NCBI RefSeq assembly: GCF_000297115.1
Contig: NZ_CAKP01000022.1
Coordinates: forward strand, 1 to 33,933
Length of the DNA stretch: 33,933 bases
Direction: 5' to 3'
DNA from: Caloramator australicus RC3
GTDB lineage: Bacteria; Bacillota; Clostridia; Clostridiales; Caloramatoraceae
Both the position numbers and the translations under genes were made by a program. Positions within the stretch are counted from its first letter, which is position 1. Each line of letters starts with the position of its first letter. Shown here piece by piece: positions 1 through 8,016 of the stretch. The notes beneath the pieces are model-generated. The model made no database searches. It saw only the letters and a program-made list of their open reading frames with translations, and was not told the origin of the DNA.

Positions 1-1185
1 TTTATTGGGGAAGTTTGCAGAATATTTATTAACAGCAAAAACTATGTTCTTGCAGAGGTAGTTGGATTTAGGGATAATGGACTACTCTTAATGCCCCTTG
101 GAGACATAACAGGGGTTGCAGTAGGGTGTCCGGTAGAAAACACTGGAAAAACATTAAATGTGAAGGTTGGTCCAACTTTGCTTGGTAAAGTTTTAGACGG
201 CCTTGGAAACCCAATGGACGGATCAAGCTTAGATTATGAAACGGAATATAAGCTTGACAGGGATCCTCCAAATCCATTATTAAGAAGAAAAATAGATACC
301 GTTATGTCAACTGGAATTAGAGCTATTGACGGATTTTTAACTTGTGGAATTGGACAAAGAATCGGTATTTTTGCAGGAAGTGGAGTTGGAAAAAGCACCC
401 TTTTAGGCATGATAGCAAGATATAGTGACGCCGATGTAAATGTCATTGGACTTATTGGTGAAAGAGGAAGGGAAGTTAGGGAGTTTATAGAAAATGACCT
501 TGGCGAGGAGGGACTCAAAAAGTCTGTTTTGGTGGTTGCAACTTCCGATCAGCCTCCTTTAGTTAGATTAAAGGGTGCCTTTACTGCAACTGCAATTGCA
601 GAATACTTTAGAGATAAAGGGCTTAAGGTTATGCTTATGATGGACTCTGTTACTCGTTTTGCAATGGCTCAAAGGGAGGTTGGACTTACAATCGGGGAAC
701 CGCCGGCTACAAAAGGTTACACTCCATCTGTCTTTGCGATGCTTCCAAGGCTTATGGAAAGGTCAGGAAATTCAGATAAAGGTTCCATAACCGCCTTTTA
801 TACAGTTCTTGTTGATGGGGACGACTTTAATGAGCCTATAGCAGATGCTGTTAGAGGTATTTTGGATGGACATATTGTTTTATCAAGAAAATTGGCAGGC
901 AAAAACCATTATCCAGCGATAGATGTATTGGCAAGCATATCAAGATTGATGCCTCAGATTGCTGATGAGAAATTAAAGGAAAAGGCTAGTGAACTTAGGG
1001 ATATATTAGCTGTTTACAAAGATTCAGAAGATTTAATTAATATAGGGGCCTATCAAAGGGGTTCTAATCCTAAAATCGACAGAGCCATCCAGCTAATTGA
1101 TAAAATAAACGCCTTTTTAAGGCAGGGGATTAATGAATACAGCGACTATAAAACAACCTATGAAAGAATCCTTTCAATAGGTTAG
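1..1185 (+). CDS. fliI: Flagellar export ATPase FliI (5' end outside window)
   Basis: The reading frame is open from base 1, so the gene starts upstream. 394 codons are present and about 40-45 N-terminal residues of the usual ~435-440 are missing. FliI is the cytoplasmic hexameric ATPase that feeds rod, hook and filament subunits to the flagellar type III export gate. The sequence shows the Walker A loop GSGVGKST (bases 376-399), a Walker B LMMD (about 631-645), the conserved [10 protein letters not shown] block just after 460, and a C-terminal helical domain typical of the F1-beta/FliI/YscN family. The methionine at base 91 lies inside the conserved N-terminal domain and is not the true start. 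fliJ follows after 11 bases. Its place at the head of fliJ-fliK-flgD favours flagellar FliI over a virulence-type ATPase. Confidence 0.97.
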   Translation, partial: FIGEVCRIFINSKNYVLAEVVGFRDNGLLLMPLGDITGVAVGCPVENTGKTLNVKVGPTLLGKVLDGLGNPMDGSSLDYETEYKLDRDPPNPLLRRKIDTVMSTGIRAIDGFLTCGIGQRIGIFAGSGVGKSTLLGMIARYSDADVNVIGLIGERGREVREFIENDLGEEGLKKSVLVVATSDQPPLVRLKGAFTATAIAEYFRDKGLKVMLMMDSVTRFAMAQREVGLTIGEPPATKGYTPSVFAMLPRLMERSGNSDKGSITAFYTVLVDGDDFNEPIADAVRGILDGHIVLSRKLAGKNHYPAIDVLASISRLMPQIADEKLKEKASELRDILAVYKDSEDLINIGAYQRGSNPKIDRAIQLIDKINAFLRQGINEYSDYKTTYERILSIG

Positions 1186-1196
1186 AAGGTGATTAA

Positions 1197-1634
1197 ATGG
1201 ATAAATTTAATTTTAAATTACAAAAGGTTTTGGAATTTAAGGAAAGCTATGAAGAAAAGAAAAAGGAAGAATTTTCAATTGAGCTTATAAACTACTATGA
1301 ACAGGAAAAAAGGCTAAAGGAACTTACGGAGGAAAGGAAAAAGGCTATAAATAATCCTCCCAAATTTAAAATGATTTTTGATTATCAAGGTTTTTATAGA
1401 TATTTAGACCTTTTAGAAAAAAGAATAGAAAGGCAAAATCAAGCTTTAAACCAGGCAAAGGAAAGGCTTGAAAAGGCAAGACAAGAGCTTATTAAGGCCA
1501 CAAAGGATAGAAGCATAATTGAAAAGCTAAAGGAAAAGGCCTATGAAGAATTTTTAGAAGAACAAAGCAAAAAAGAGCAAAGGCTCAACGATGACTATGC
1601 TCTTTATTCATACTTAAGGGGAGAAAGGAGGTGA
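1197..1634 (+). CDS. fliJ: Flagellar export chaperone FliJ
   Basis: The 145-residue product is very rich in Lys and Glu and almost wholly helical, as expected for the antiparallel coiled coil of FliJ, the stalk-like partner that sits in the FliI hexamer and couples it to FlhA. The N-terminal pattern FNFKLQKVLEFKESYEEKK matches the FliJ family start. The ATG at 1197 is preceded by AGAAGGTGA at good spacing. The TGA stop (1632-1634) lies inside the ribosome binding site of fliK, so the two genes are translationally linked. FliJ sequences diverge a lot, so the call rests on length, coiled-coil character, the N-terminal pattern and position between fliI and fliK. Confidence 0.9.
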   Translation: MDKFNFKLQKVLEFKESYEEKKKEEFSIELINYYEQEKRLKELTEERKKAINNPPKFKMIFDYQGFYRYLDLLEKRIERQNQALNQAKERLEKARQELIKATKDRSIIEKLKEKAYEEFLEEQSKKEQRLNDDYALYSYLRGERR

Positions 1635-1638
1635 AGAT

Positions 1639-2931
1639 GTGAAGGTTGAGGCTGTAAAGTTAAAGGATCCTAAGTTAGAAGCAAAAGACAAAAATCCAAT
1701 AAAAGGAGATGACTTTGAAAAGGTTTTGGATAATGCTGCAAATAATCTAGCACTTAGTCAAGGGAAAAACATTGAAAGTAAAAACTCTAAGGTAAGCAAT
1801 AAATTAAGTGAAAATATCGAAGAAAATGAAAAGGAAGAATTACTTCAAATTACAGATGAAACTATCAATTTGAGCCCTAATGTCCAGCTAATATTTAATC
1901 AAATATTCAATGTAAATGATAAAAATGACAATAAAGATACTTCTTCTGGGGATAATGAAATATCAATATCGGTGCAAACTGATAAACTTCAGCCTACACA
2001 AGAAAAAATTGTGCTTCAAGAAAAGTTTAATTTGATTAATATTGATATGAATATAGAGAAAACAGTTGAAAGTGAAGAATTACCTAATTTAATAGCACAA
2101 GATGAAATTAAAGAAACGATAACTGATTTTGATGAGTTATTGAAACAAGAAAATATAAATGAAACAACATCAGAAGCATTAGAAGATGAAAAACAAATAT
2201 TCAACTCAGAAGAAGAAAAATATAGTGAAAAAACAATTTCAATTGAAGAAAAGGATAATGAAATAAAAACAGCTAACTCAACATTAGATCATAATAAAGA
2301 TGTAAATATTTTAAATCTTAATATAGATAATGAAAAAAAAGCGAAAGAAAATCTTTTTAATTTAAATCAAACAAATGACCATGAAATTAAAACAATTGAT
2401 GTAAAAAGTATGAATGAAAAAGAAACAAACATAGATATTATAGAACCACAGGTAAAGGAAGTGAACGTTCCAATAAGGGAGCTAACAACAAAGCATTTAA
2501 AGGACGAGATACAAAGAATAATTTCACCAGCTAAGGCAGAAGAAATAGTAAATATAACAGTTGAAAAATTTAAAAGCCTTAGACTGCCTGATATAACAGA
2601 AGTTAAAGTAAAACTAAAGCCAGAGGCCCTTGGTGAAATAACTGTAAGGGTTGTTTTAGAAAAGGGAGAAATTAAAGGTAATATAATCGTAGAAAAGAAG
2701 GAAGTGGCATTAGTTTTACAAAACAATATTGAAAACATGAAGCAGGAGTTAAGACAAAATAATGTTAATTTATCTAATATTTCGGTTTATCTATCCAGCG
2801 ATGGGTTTAATGAAAATGCTGGAAGAAACTTTAAGGATTTTGCAAGACAAAATAGACAACATAATTTAGATTTAGACTTTGAAGAAGATATTTTTGAAGA
2901 GGAATTAGAAGGAATAAATCTATATGCCTAA
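1639..2931 (+). CDS. fliK: Flagellar hook-length control protein FliK
   Basis: FliK is a secreted molecular ruler that measures the hook and switches FlhB specificity from hook to filament substrates. The 430-residue protein has a long acidic, low-complexity, Asn/Glu/Lys/Ile-rich N-terminal part (about residues 1-290). Its conserved C-terminal Flg_hook domain (about 310-385) contains LRLPDITEVKVKLKPEALG and a following V-V-L-E-K-G-E-I-K-G stretch. The start is GTG at 1639, placed by AAAGGAGGTGA at 1624-1634. No ATG fits better. The stop at 2929-2931 is inside the ribosome binding site of flgD. The N-terminal region is compositionally biased and should evolve quickly, so only the C-terminal third will give good homology hits. 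Confidence 0.92.
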   Translation: MKVEAVKLKDPKLEAKDKNPIKGDDFEKVLDNAANNLALSQGKNIESKNSKVSNKLSENIEENEKEELLQITDETINLSPNVQLIFNQIFNVNDKNDNKDTSSGDNEISISVQTDKLQPTQEKIVLQEKFNLINIDMNIEKTVESEELPNLIAQDEIKETITDFDELLKQENINETTSEALEDEKQIFNSEEEKYSEKTISIEEKDNEIKTANSTLDHNKDVNILNLNIDNEKKAKENLFNLNQTNDHEIKTIDVKSMNEKETNIDIIEPQVKEVNVPIRELTTKHLKDEIQRIISPAKAEEIVNITVEKFKSLRLPDITEVKVKLKPEALGEITVRVVLEKGEIKGNIIVEKKEVALVLQNNIENMKQELRQNNVNLSNISVYLSSDGFNENAGRNFKDFARQNRQHNLDLDFEEDIFEEELEGINLYA

Positions 2932-2941
2932 GGAGGACTAT

Positions 2942-3361
2942 ATGGAGGTTTCAAAGATTAGCAATTTAAATGATATTGCTATGGTTTCAAAAAAAAGCGA
3001 TATCCTTGACAAAGATGCCTTTTTGAAGATTTTAACTGTTCAGCTTAGGAATCAAGACCCATTAAATGCAAAGGACAATACAGAATACATTGCCCAAATG
3101 GCACAATTTGCTGCATTAGAACAAATGCAGAATTTGAATGCCAATATTCAAAAGCTGCTAATATCACAAAGATTTACAGAGGGAACTATGCTAATTGGTA
3201 AAGAAGTCGAGATAAAGGTCAATGACAAAGTAATAAAAGAAATTGTAAATGGAGTTAAGGTTGAAGCAAATGAAGTTTATATTAAAACAGAAGGCGGAAT
3301 GTATAAACTTGATCAAGTAATAGGTGCAGGTGATGTAAAAATTGATAAACAGGATAAGTAG
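2942..3361 (+). CDS. flgD: Flagellar hook cap / assembly protein FlgD
   Basis: FlgD caps the growing hook and helps FlgE subunits fold into place outside the cell. The N-terminal FlgD signature is clear: DKDAFLKILTVQLRNQDPLN followed by an EYIAQMAQFAALEQMQN stretch. The 139-residue product is short, as in many Firmicutes, and has little of the C-terminal Tudor/FnIII region of the enterobacterial protein. I place the start at the ATG at 2942, which has AAGGAGG at 2930-2936. An upstream in-frame ATG at 2924 would overlap fliK and put that Shine-Dalgarno sequence inside the coding region. The 3' end overlaps the next gene by 20 bases. Confidence 0.93.
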   Translation: MEVSKISNLNDIAMVSKKSDILDKDAFLKILTVQLRNQDPLNAKDNTEYIAQMAQFAALEQMQNLNANIQKLLISQRFTEGTMLIGKEVEIKVNDKVIKEIVNGVKVEANEVYIKTEGGMYKLDQVIGAGDVKIDKQDK

Positions 3362-3692
3362 CCAAATAAATTTAAATAGTTTCAATAGCAGAATAGAAAA
3401 AGCATTAGAATTTTCAAAAATCCTTGAAAAGGCCTGTGAGGAAGTTAAGTTCTCAGGTCATGCAATTGAAAGGTTAAAACAAAGAAACATACAACTTACA
3501 AACGAAGATGTAGAAAAAATAAATGGTGCTGTTAGAAAACTAAAGGACAAAGGGGGTAAAGAAGGGCTTATTGTTTATAATAATATAGCCTTTATTGCAA
3601 GTATAAAAAATAATACCGTAATAACTGCTATAGATGCTGAAAATTTAAAGGAAAATGTATTTACCAATATCGATAGTGCCATAATACTTTAG
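3342..3692 (+). CDS. TIGR02530-type flagellar operon protein
   Basis: This 116-residue protein matches the conserved flagellar operon family usually found between flgD and flgE in Bacillus and Clostridia (TIGR02530, flg_new). Family hallmarks seen are FSGHAIERLKQRNIQL in the middle and the ending VFTNIDSAIIL. Its function is not firmly established, but the conserved position suggests a role in hook assembly or its control. The start is TTG at 3342, 8 bases after CAGGTGA (3327-3333) and 20 bases inside flgD, which implies translational coupling. There is no better ATG upstream of the conserved region. A structured RNA element begins at its stop codon. Confidence 0.85.
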   Translation: MINRISSQINLNSFNSRIEKALEFSKILEKACEEVKFSGHAIERLKQRNIQLTNEDVEKINGAVRKLKDKGGKEGLIVYNNIAFIASIKNNTVITAIDAENLKENVFTNIDSAIIL

Positions 3693-3752
3693 GCTGGACC
3701 CGAAAGGGAGGCCTAGTCGTGGAAGGACAGAAGCGACTATTAAAAGGAGGAG
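3690..3752 (+). promoter_or_regulatory. Structured leader of flgE (two hairpins, GGA-rich)
   Basis: The 64-base gap before flgE folds into two hairpins. In the first, TAGGC (3690-3694) pairs with GCCTA (3711-3715) and encloses a second stem, CCC-GAAA-GGG (3699-3708). In the second, TAGTCG (3714-3719) pairs with CGACTA (3734-3739) around a 14-base purine-rich loop (3720-3733) that carries two GGA triplets. The flgE ribosome binding site AAAGGAGGAG (3743-3752) follows at once. No T run follows, so a terminator is unlikely. The element overlaps the stop codon of the previous gene. I infer a role in translation or mRNA processing. I do not recognise it as a known riboswitch. Confidence 0.5.
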
Positions 3753-3756
3753 TAAT

Positions 3757-4689
3757 ATGTTAAGATCATTAAATTCTGGAGTTAGCGGAATGAAGTCAAA
3801 TCAAATAAAGATGGACGTTATTGGTAATAATATAGCAAATGTAAATACAACTGCCTTTAAAGCACAAAGGGTAACTTTTAAAGATATATTAAGCCAAACT
3901 TTAGAAAATGCAGCTGCTCCAACTCAAAATTTAGGCGGTTCAAATCCAAAGCAGGCAGGCCTTGGTGTTGCAATAGCAAGCATCGATACCAACATGAATC
4001 AAGGTGCTCTTTCGACAACAGGAAGGGCAACTGACCTTGCAATAGAAGGAAATGGGTTTTTTGTAATTTCCGATGGAATAGAATACAGATTTACAAGGGA
4101 TGGGGCCTTTACATTAGATGCTAATGGAAGCCTTGTAACTTCAGAAGGATTTCATGTTTTAGGTTCATATAATACAGCCTTTTTAGCTGATGTTTATGAT
4201 CCAGCAAATCCTCCAACAGTAAACGTAGACGAACCAGCCTATGAACCTGAAATAAGTGCAGAAAATTCACCAAATATTACAGAACTTAAAAGTATAGTAA
4301 TCCCTTTTGAAGCATTAGATGAAAATGGAACAAAACAAAAACTTTTAAGCTTTTCAATAGATAAGGATGGAACGATTAAAGGAATATATGGTGATAAGAC
4401 AGTGGTTATAGGTAAGGTTGCCCTTGCAAGTTTTCAAAATCCTGCAGGGCTTGAAAAGCTTGGTGGAAATACTTATAGAAATACAGCCAATTCAGGTGCA
4501 CCTTCTATAGGTCTTCCGGCATCCTCAGGATTTGGAACAGTAAGACAAGGACTTTTAGAAATGTCCAATGTTGATCTTGCGGAACAATTTACAGAAATGA
4601 TTGTAACAAGTAGAGCCTTTCAGGCAAATTCAAGGACAATAACAACATCAGATGAAATGCTTCAAGAGCTTTTAAATCTAAAGAGATAA
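3757..4689 (+). CDS. flgE: Flagellar hook protein FlgE
   Basis: FlgE polymerises into the curved hook joining rod and filament. The 310-residue protein begins LRSLNSGVSGMKSNQIKMD and has the rod/hook signature IGNNIANVNTTAFKAQR. It has the central LAIEGNGFFVI block with TRDGAFTLDANG, and ends with the C-terminal helix region LAEQFTEMIVTSRAFQANSR. It is shorter than enterobacterial FlgE (about 400), so it probably lacks most of the outer D2 domain. Its place after flgD and the TIGR02530 gene marks it as the hook protein rather than a rod FlgG. The ATG at 3757 follows AAAGGAGGAG. The upstream leader is structured, see the separate entry. Confidence 0.93.
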   Translation: MLRSLNSGVSGMKSNQIKMDVIGNNIANVNTTAFKAQRVTFKDILSQTLENAAAPTQNLGGSNPKQAGLGVAIASIDTNMNQGALSTTGRATDLAIEGNGFFVISDGIEYRFTRDGAFTLDANGSLVTSEGFHVLGSYNTAFLADVYDPANPPTVNVDEPAYEPEISAENSPNITELKSIVIPFEALDENGTKQKLLSFSIDKDGTIKGIYGDKTVVIGKVALASFQNPAGLEKLGGNTYRNTANSGAPSIGLPASSGFGTVRQGLLEMSNVDLAEQFTEMIVTSRAFQANSRTITTSDEMLQELLNLKR

Positions 4690-4702
4690 TGGGGAGTAGC
4701 AT

Positions 4703-4906
4703 ATGATTAAACTTACAGGCTTTAATAACGTTGCTTTTTATTTGAATTCAGAACTTATTGAAAAAATAGAGATAACTCCTGATACAGTAATAACAACAAT
4801 AAACGGAAAAAAATATGTAGTTAAAGAATCTCCAGAGGAGATAATCGAAAAAATTATTGCCTTTAAAAGAAAATTCATGTGGAATCTACCGGAGGTAATA
4901 AAATGA
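4703..4906 (+). CDS. flbD: FlbD/SwrD family flagellar protein
   Basis: This 67-residue cytoplasmic protein matches the FlbD (SwrD) family: the start MIKLTGFNNVAFYLNSELIE, a TVITTINGKKYVVKES strand pair and a C-terminal EEIIEKIIAFKR helix. In Bacillus subtilis SwrD promotes swarming by raising flagellar motor power through the stators. That role fits here because motA and motB follow at once. The ATG at 4703 is preceded by GGGGAG. The stop overlaps the motA start as ATGA (4903-4906), implying coupled translation with the stator genes. Confidence 0.9.
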   Translation: MIKLTGFNNVAFYLNSELIEKIEITPDTVITTINGKKYVVKESPEEIIEKIIAFKRKFMWNLPEVIK

Positions 4907-5727
4907 AAAAAAGTGACTTATCAACAGCGCTAGGATTGGTTTTAGGGTTTTTTGTAGTTTTATATGGTATGATTTCAGGACAAGCCTCGATAAAGGATGG
5001 CCTTTTAACTTTCTGGGATGTTGCCTCTCTTTTTATAACAGTTTTTGGATCCTTTTTTGCGGTTATGATAGCAGTTCCTATGTCAACTATAAAAAAAGTG
5101 CCTACAGCAATCAGAAATGCTTTTGTTGATAAACAAGTCCCTGCATCGGAGCTTATAGAAAGATTTGTTGAATTATCAAAAAAAGCACGTAAAGAGGGAT
5201 TATTATCACTAGAGGATGAAGTTCAAAACATACAAGATGAATTTTTAAAAAACGGTATACAAATGGTGGTTGATGGTATTGAACCTGAAATTATTAGAGA
5301 GATTATGGAACTTGAGATTTCAGAAATGGAAAAAAGACATCAAAGTGTTATATCTTTTTTCAAATTATGGGCAGCTATGGCTCCGGCCTTTGGTATGATA
5401 GGAACATTGGTTGGGCTTATACAAATGCTTAAGAATTTGCAGGATCAGTCAACTCTTGGGCCATCGATGGCGGTGGCCCTGATAACCTCCTTCTATGGTT
5501 CCGTAATGGCAAACCTATTTTTTACCCCATTGGCAACAAAACTTGAAAATAAAAGCAATGAAGAAGTAGGAAGAAGAGAAATGATGATAGAAGGAGTTTT
5601 AGCGATTCAATCGGGTGTAAATCCAAGAATAGTTGAAGATAAACTTAAGACTTATTTAGCACCTGAAGAAAGATTGGCGATGTTAAAACAAAATGTTGAA
5701 AAGGGTGCGGTGATATCGAATGAGTAG
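4903..5727 (+). CDS. motA: Flagellar motor stator protein MotA
   Basis: MotA forms the pentameric membrane stator channel around a MotB dimer and turns ion flow into torque on FliG. The 274-residue protein has four predicted membrane segments, two near the N terminus (about residues 6-25 and 35-53) and two around residues 150-205. It shows the conserved AAMAPAFGMIGTLVGLI segment with the key prolines. The start is the ATG at 4903 with GGAGGT at 4891-4896. An in-frame GTG at 4879 would bury this Shine-Dalgarno sequence. motB starts 8 bases before the motA stop. The coupling ion (H+ or Na+) cannot be decided with confidence from the sequence. Confidence 0.96.
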   Translation: MKKSDLSTALGLVLGFFVVLYGMISGQASIKDGLLTFWDVASLFITVFGSFFAVMIAVPMSTIKKVPTAIRNAFVDKQVPASELIERFVELSKKARKEGLLSLEDEVQNIQDEFLKNGIQMVVDGIEPEIIREIMELEISEMEKRHQSVISFFKLWAAMAPAFGMIGTLVGLIQMLKNLQDQSTLGPSMAVALITSFYGSVMANLFFTPLATKLENKSNEEVGRREMMIEGVLAIQSGVNPRIVEDKLKTYLAPEERLAMLKQNVEKGAVISNE

Positions 5728-6478
5728 AAGACGTTCTAAAAAAAGTGAAATAAATGCTGGAGAATGGCTTACAACCTATGCTGACATGATGACGCTGCTT
5801 TTATGTTTTTTCGTTTTACTTTATGCATTTTCAACAATGGATGCTATTAAATTTAAAACATTAGCGTTTTCACTTGCTAAAGCCTTTGGTGGTAATGTTA
5901 ATACTGTTGTGAGTGGTGGTAATTTAGGGCCTGTTCCAGTTAATACAAATCCAGGCATAGAAACTAAAGATAAGGAAAGGCAAACGGGAAAGGTTGAACT
6001 AGATGTTCAAAGGGGCGAAACTGAAAGGATATATAGAAAGGTTCAAGAGTTTGTCAAAAACAACAAACTTGAAGCTAAAATTACGGTAAGGGAAGATATA
6101 CGGGGAGTTGTAATAGAACTTCAAGAAAAAATATTGTTCGACTCAGGTAAAGCAGATATAAAACCTGAAAGCATTCCGTTGCTTTCCAAGATTGCTCAGC
6201 TTTTGAGGATGTTTGAAAATGAAATAGTTGTAGAGGGCCATACGGATAATGTTCCAATCAATAGAGGGTATTATGAGAGCAATTGGGAGCTTTCAGCAGA
6301 CAGAGCAGTCAAAGTAGTTAGGTTCTTAGTGGAAAAACAAGGTATTAAGCCGGAAAAGATAACTGCTGTTGGTGCTGGGGAATACCGTCCAATTGCATCT
6401 AATGCAACACCTGAGGGAAGGCAAAAAAATAGAAGGGTTAATATTTTAATTGTTACAAAACAAAAAGGAGCGAACTGA
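5720..6478 (+). CDS. motB: Flagellar motor stator protein MotB
   Basis: The 252-residue MotB has one N-terminal membrane helix that contains the ion-binding aspartate (Asp22, in TYADMMTLLLCFFVLLYAF). A plug/linker region follows (about 50-110), then an OmpA-like peptidoglycan-binding domain (about 125-245) with VEGHTDNVPI and ANATPEGRQKNRRVNILI. It anchors the stator to the cell wall. The ATG at 5720 overlaps the end of motA by 8 bases and has only a weak GGTG ahead of it, so translation probably depends on coupling. fliL starts one base after its stop. Confidence 0.96.
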   Translation: MSRRRSKKSEINAGEWLTTYADMMTLLLCFFVLLYAFSTMDAIKFKTLAFSLAKAFGGNVNTVVSGGNLGPVPVNTNPGIETKDKERQTGKVELDVQRGETERIYRKVQEFVKNNKLEAKITVREDIRGVVIELQEKILFDSGKADIKPESIPLLSKIAQLLRMFENEIVVEGHTDNVPINRGYYESNWELSADRAVKVVRFLVEKQGIKPEKITAVGAGEYRPIASNATPEGRQKNRRVNILIVTKQKGAN

Positions 6479-6479
6479 T

Positions 6480-6911
6480 ATGGCAGAAAATAAAGGTGTT
6501 TCAAAACTAATGATAATTATCATAATTTTACTTGTTCTTTTAATTGCAGCTGGAGTTTTCTTAGGTTATATGTTTATGACAAAAAACCAAAATGCAACTC
6601 CTAAGCCAAAGCCAGAGAAAACTATGGCAATGGATGAATTTGTTGTTAATCTTGCTGATGAAGATATTAGGGTATATATAAAGGCAAAAATATTTTTAGC
6701 CTATACAGATACAAAGATTGAAACGGAACTTAAAGACAAAATGCCTCAAATCAGGGATTTAGTTATAACTACGATTAGATTAAAAAAGTCTACAGAATTT
6801 GATGGAATAAAACTTGAAAATATAAGAAAGGAACTTATAGGTAAAATCAATTCTAAATTAACATCAGGGCAAATAACTAATGTTTACTTTTATGATATCA
6901 TAATACAGTAG
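6480..6911 (+). CDS. fliL: Flagellar basal body-associated protein FliL
   Basis: The 144-residue single-pass membrane protein has a short cytoplasmic N terminus, one helix (LMIIIIILLVLLIAAGVFLG, about residues 11-30) and a periplasmic-type domain with MDEFVVNLADEDIRVYIKAK. FliL forms a ring around MotAB and supports stator function. Start is the ATG at 6480 with AAAAGGAG at about 6464-6471. A longer version beginning at the TTG at 6450 would overlap motB and is unlikely. fliO follows directly. In Bacillus fliM, fliY and cheY sit between fliL and fliO, and they are absent here. Confidence 0.93.
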   Translation: MAENKGVSKLMIIIIILLVLLIAAGVFLGYMFMTKNQNATPKPKPEKTMAMDEFVVNLADEDIRVYIKAKIFLAYTDTKIETELKDKMPQIRDLVITTIRLKKSTEFDGIKLENIRKELIGKINSKLTSGQITNVYFYDIIIQ

Positions 6912-6922
6912 GTGATTTAATA

Positions 6923-7261
6923 ATGAATTCAGAAACTTTATTTGCTGTCGTCAAACTGGTAGTATTTCTTCCAATGATTATATTTTTAATCATTTTATCT
7001 GCAAAATATGGGGGAAGATATTTAAATAAATTAGGAAGCGGTAGGCTAATTAAAGTATATGAGAGGGTCCCCCTTAGCCAAAATTCTTTTTTATCTGTAG
7101 TTTCAATTGCCGGAAAGCCCTATATAATTTCAAATACTCAAAATGATGTAAAAATACTATTAGAACTTAGCCAAGATGACTTAGAGGTTTACAAAAATAA
7201 TTTAGAGGGCTTCGATTTTAATTTAATTAGAAGGAAGATGAAGAATGAAAAGGTTCAATAG
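6923..7261 (+). CDS. fliO: Flagellar export protein FliO/FliZ
   Basis: FliO is a small membrane protein that helps assemble the FliP ring of the export gate. The 112-residue product has one membrane helix (about residues 8-27, VKLVVFLPMIIFLIILSAKY) and then the FliO-type cytoplasmic strands with IKVYERVPLSQNSFLSVVSI and a GKPYIISNT segment. The start ATG at 6923 follows TAGGTGA. The gene overlaps fliP by 17 bases. FliO is weakly conserved. The call combines the helix, the L-S-x-N-x-F-L-x-V-V motif and the position before fliP. Confidence 0.85.
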   Translation: MNSETLFAVVKLVVFLPMIIFLIILSAKYGGRYLNKLGSGRLIKVYERVPLSQNSFLSVVSIAGKPYIISNTQNDVKILLELSQDDLEVYKNNLEGFDFNLIRRKMKNEKVQ

Positions 7262-8006
7262 AGTTTTTCTAATAGTTTTACTAATTTTCATAGCTACTAT
7301 TGGAATAGCCTTTGCTGCAACACCAAATATTCCAGTCCCAAAAGTTAATATTTCAATAGATTCAGCTAAAAATCCTAAGGAATATGTGGATAATATAAAA
7401 TTATTGATTTTGTTGACTTCTTTAACATTTATTCCTGCAATAGTTCTTCTGATGACAAGCTTTACAAGGATAATTGTAGTTCTTGGGTTTATAAGAAATG
7501 CATTATCCACCCAACAGTCTCCACCTAATCAGGTTTTGATTGGACTTGCTTTATTTATGACTTTTTTCATCATGGCTCCAGTTTATAATAAAATAAACAA
7601 TGAAGCTATTCAGCCATATATAAAGGGTCAAATTTCACAGCAGCAGGCTATAGAAATTGGCAGTAAGCCATTAAAGGATTTTATGCTAAAACAAACCAGG
7701 GAAAAGGATCTTGCTTTATTTTATAATGCAGCTAACATTGAAAAACCAAAGGATCGATATGATGTTCCCTTTAAAATTCTTATTCCTGCCTTTGTTATAA
7801 GTGAACTTAAGACAGCCTTTCAGATGGGATTTATGATCTTCGTTCCTTTTATTGTTATAGATATGGTTGTGGCAAGCATTTTGATGTCGATGGGAATGTT
7901 TATGCTTCCGCCGGTTACTATTTCTCTTCCCTTTAAAATACTTTTGTTTGTTTTAGCGGACGGATGGCATTTAGTTGTTAAATCTTTAATCCAAAGCTTT
8001 ATGTAG
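7245..8006 (+). CDS. fliP: Flagellar export gate protein FliP
   Basis: The 253-residue protein begins with a cleavable signal peptide (about residues 1-24, ending IAFA), as FliP has. Mature segments show the family blocks: TSFTRIIVVLGFIRNALSTQ with SPPNQVLIGLALFMTFF, IPAFVISELKTAFQMGFMIF, and DMVVASILMSMGMFMLPPV. Five FliP subunits form the core of the type III export pore with FliQ and FliR. The ATG at 7245 has AAGGAAG at 7231-7237 and starts inside fliO. fliQ follows after 10 bases. Confidence 0.97.
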   Translation: MKRFNRVFLIVLLIFIATIGIAFAATPNIPVPKVNISIDSAKNPKEYVDNIKLLILLTSLTFIPAIVLLMTSFTRIIVVLGFIRNALSTQQSPPNQVLIGLALFMTFFIMAPVYNKINNEAIQPYIKGQISQQQAIEIGSKPLKDFMLKQTREKDLALFYNAANIEKPKDRYDVPFKILIPAFVISELKTAFQMGFMIFVPFIVIDMVVASILMSMGMFMLPPVTISLPFKILLFVLADGWHLVVKSLIQSFM

Positions 8007-8016
8007 GAGTGATCTT

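Noticed and set aside
2367-2738. 123-codon - strand frame inside fliK
   Set aside because: It arises from the biased composition of fliK on the other strand and shows only low-complexity Ser/Ile/Phe sequence.
2942-3361. Truncated, non-functional FlgD
   Set aside because: The protein is short, but the conserved N-terminal domain is complete and short FlgD proteins are usual in Firmicutes.
3693-3740. c-di-GMP (GEMM) riboswitch before flgE
   Set aside because: A CCC-GAAA-GGG tetraloop and GG-rich segments are suggestive, but the conserved GEMM-I core and the GEMM-II pseudoknot bases are not present, and the element is too short.
4879-4902. Longer MotA start at GTG 4879
   Set aside because: It would place the strong GGAGGT at 4891 inside the coding region. 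The ATG at 4903 also shows the usual ATGA coupling with flbD.
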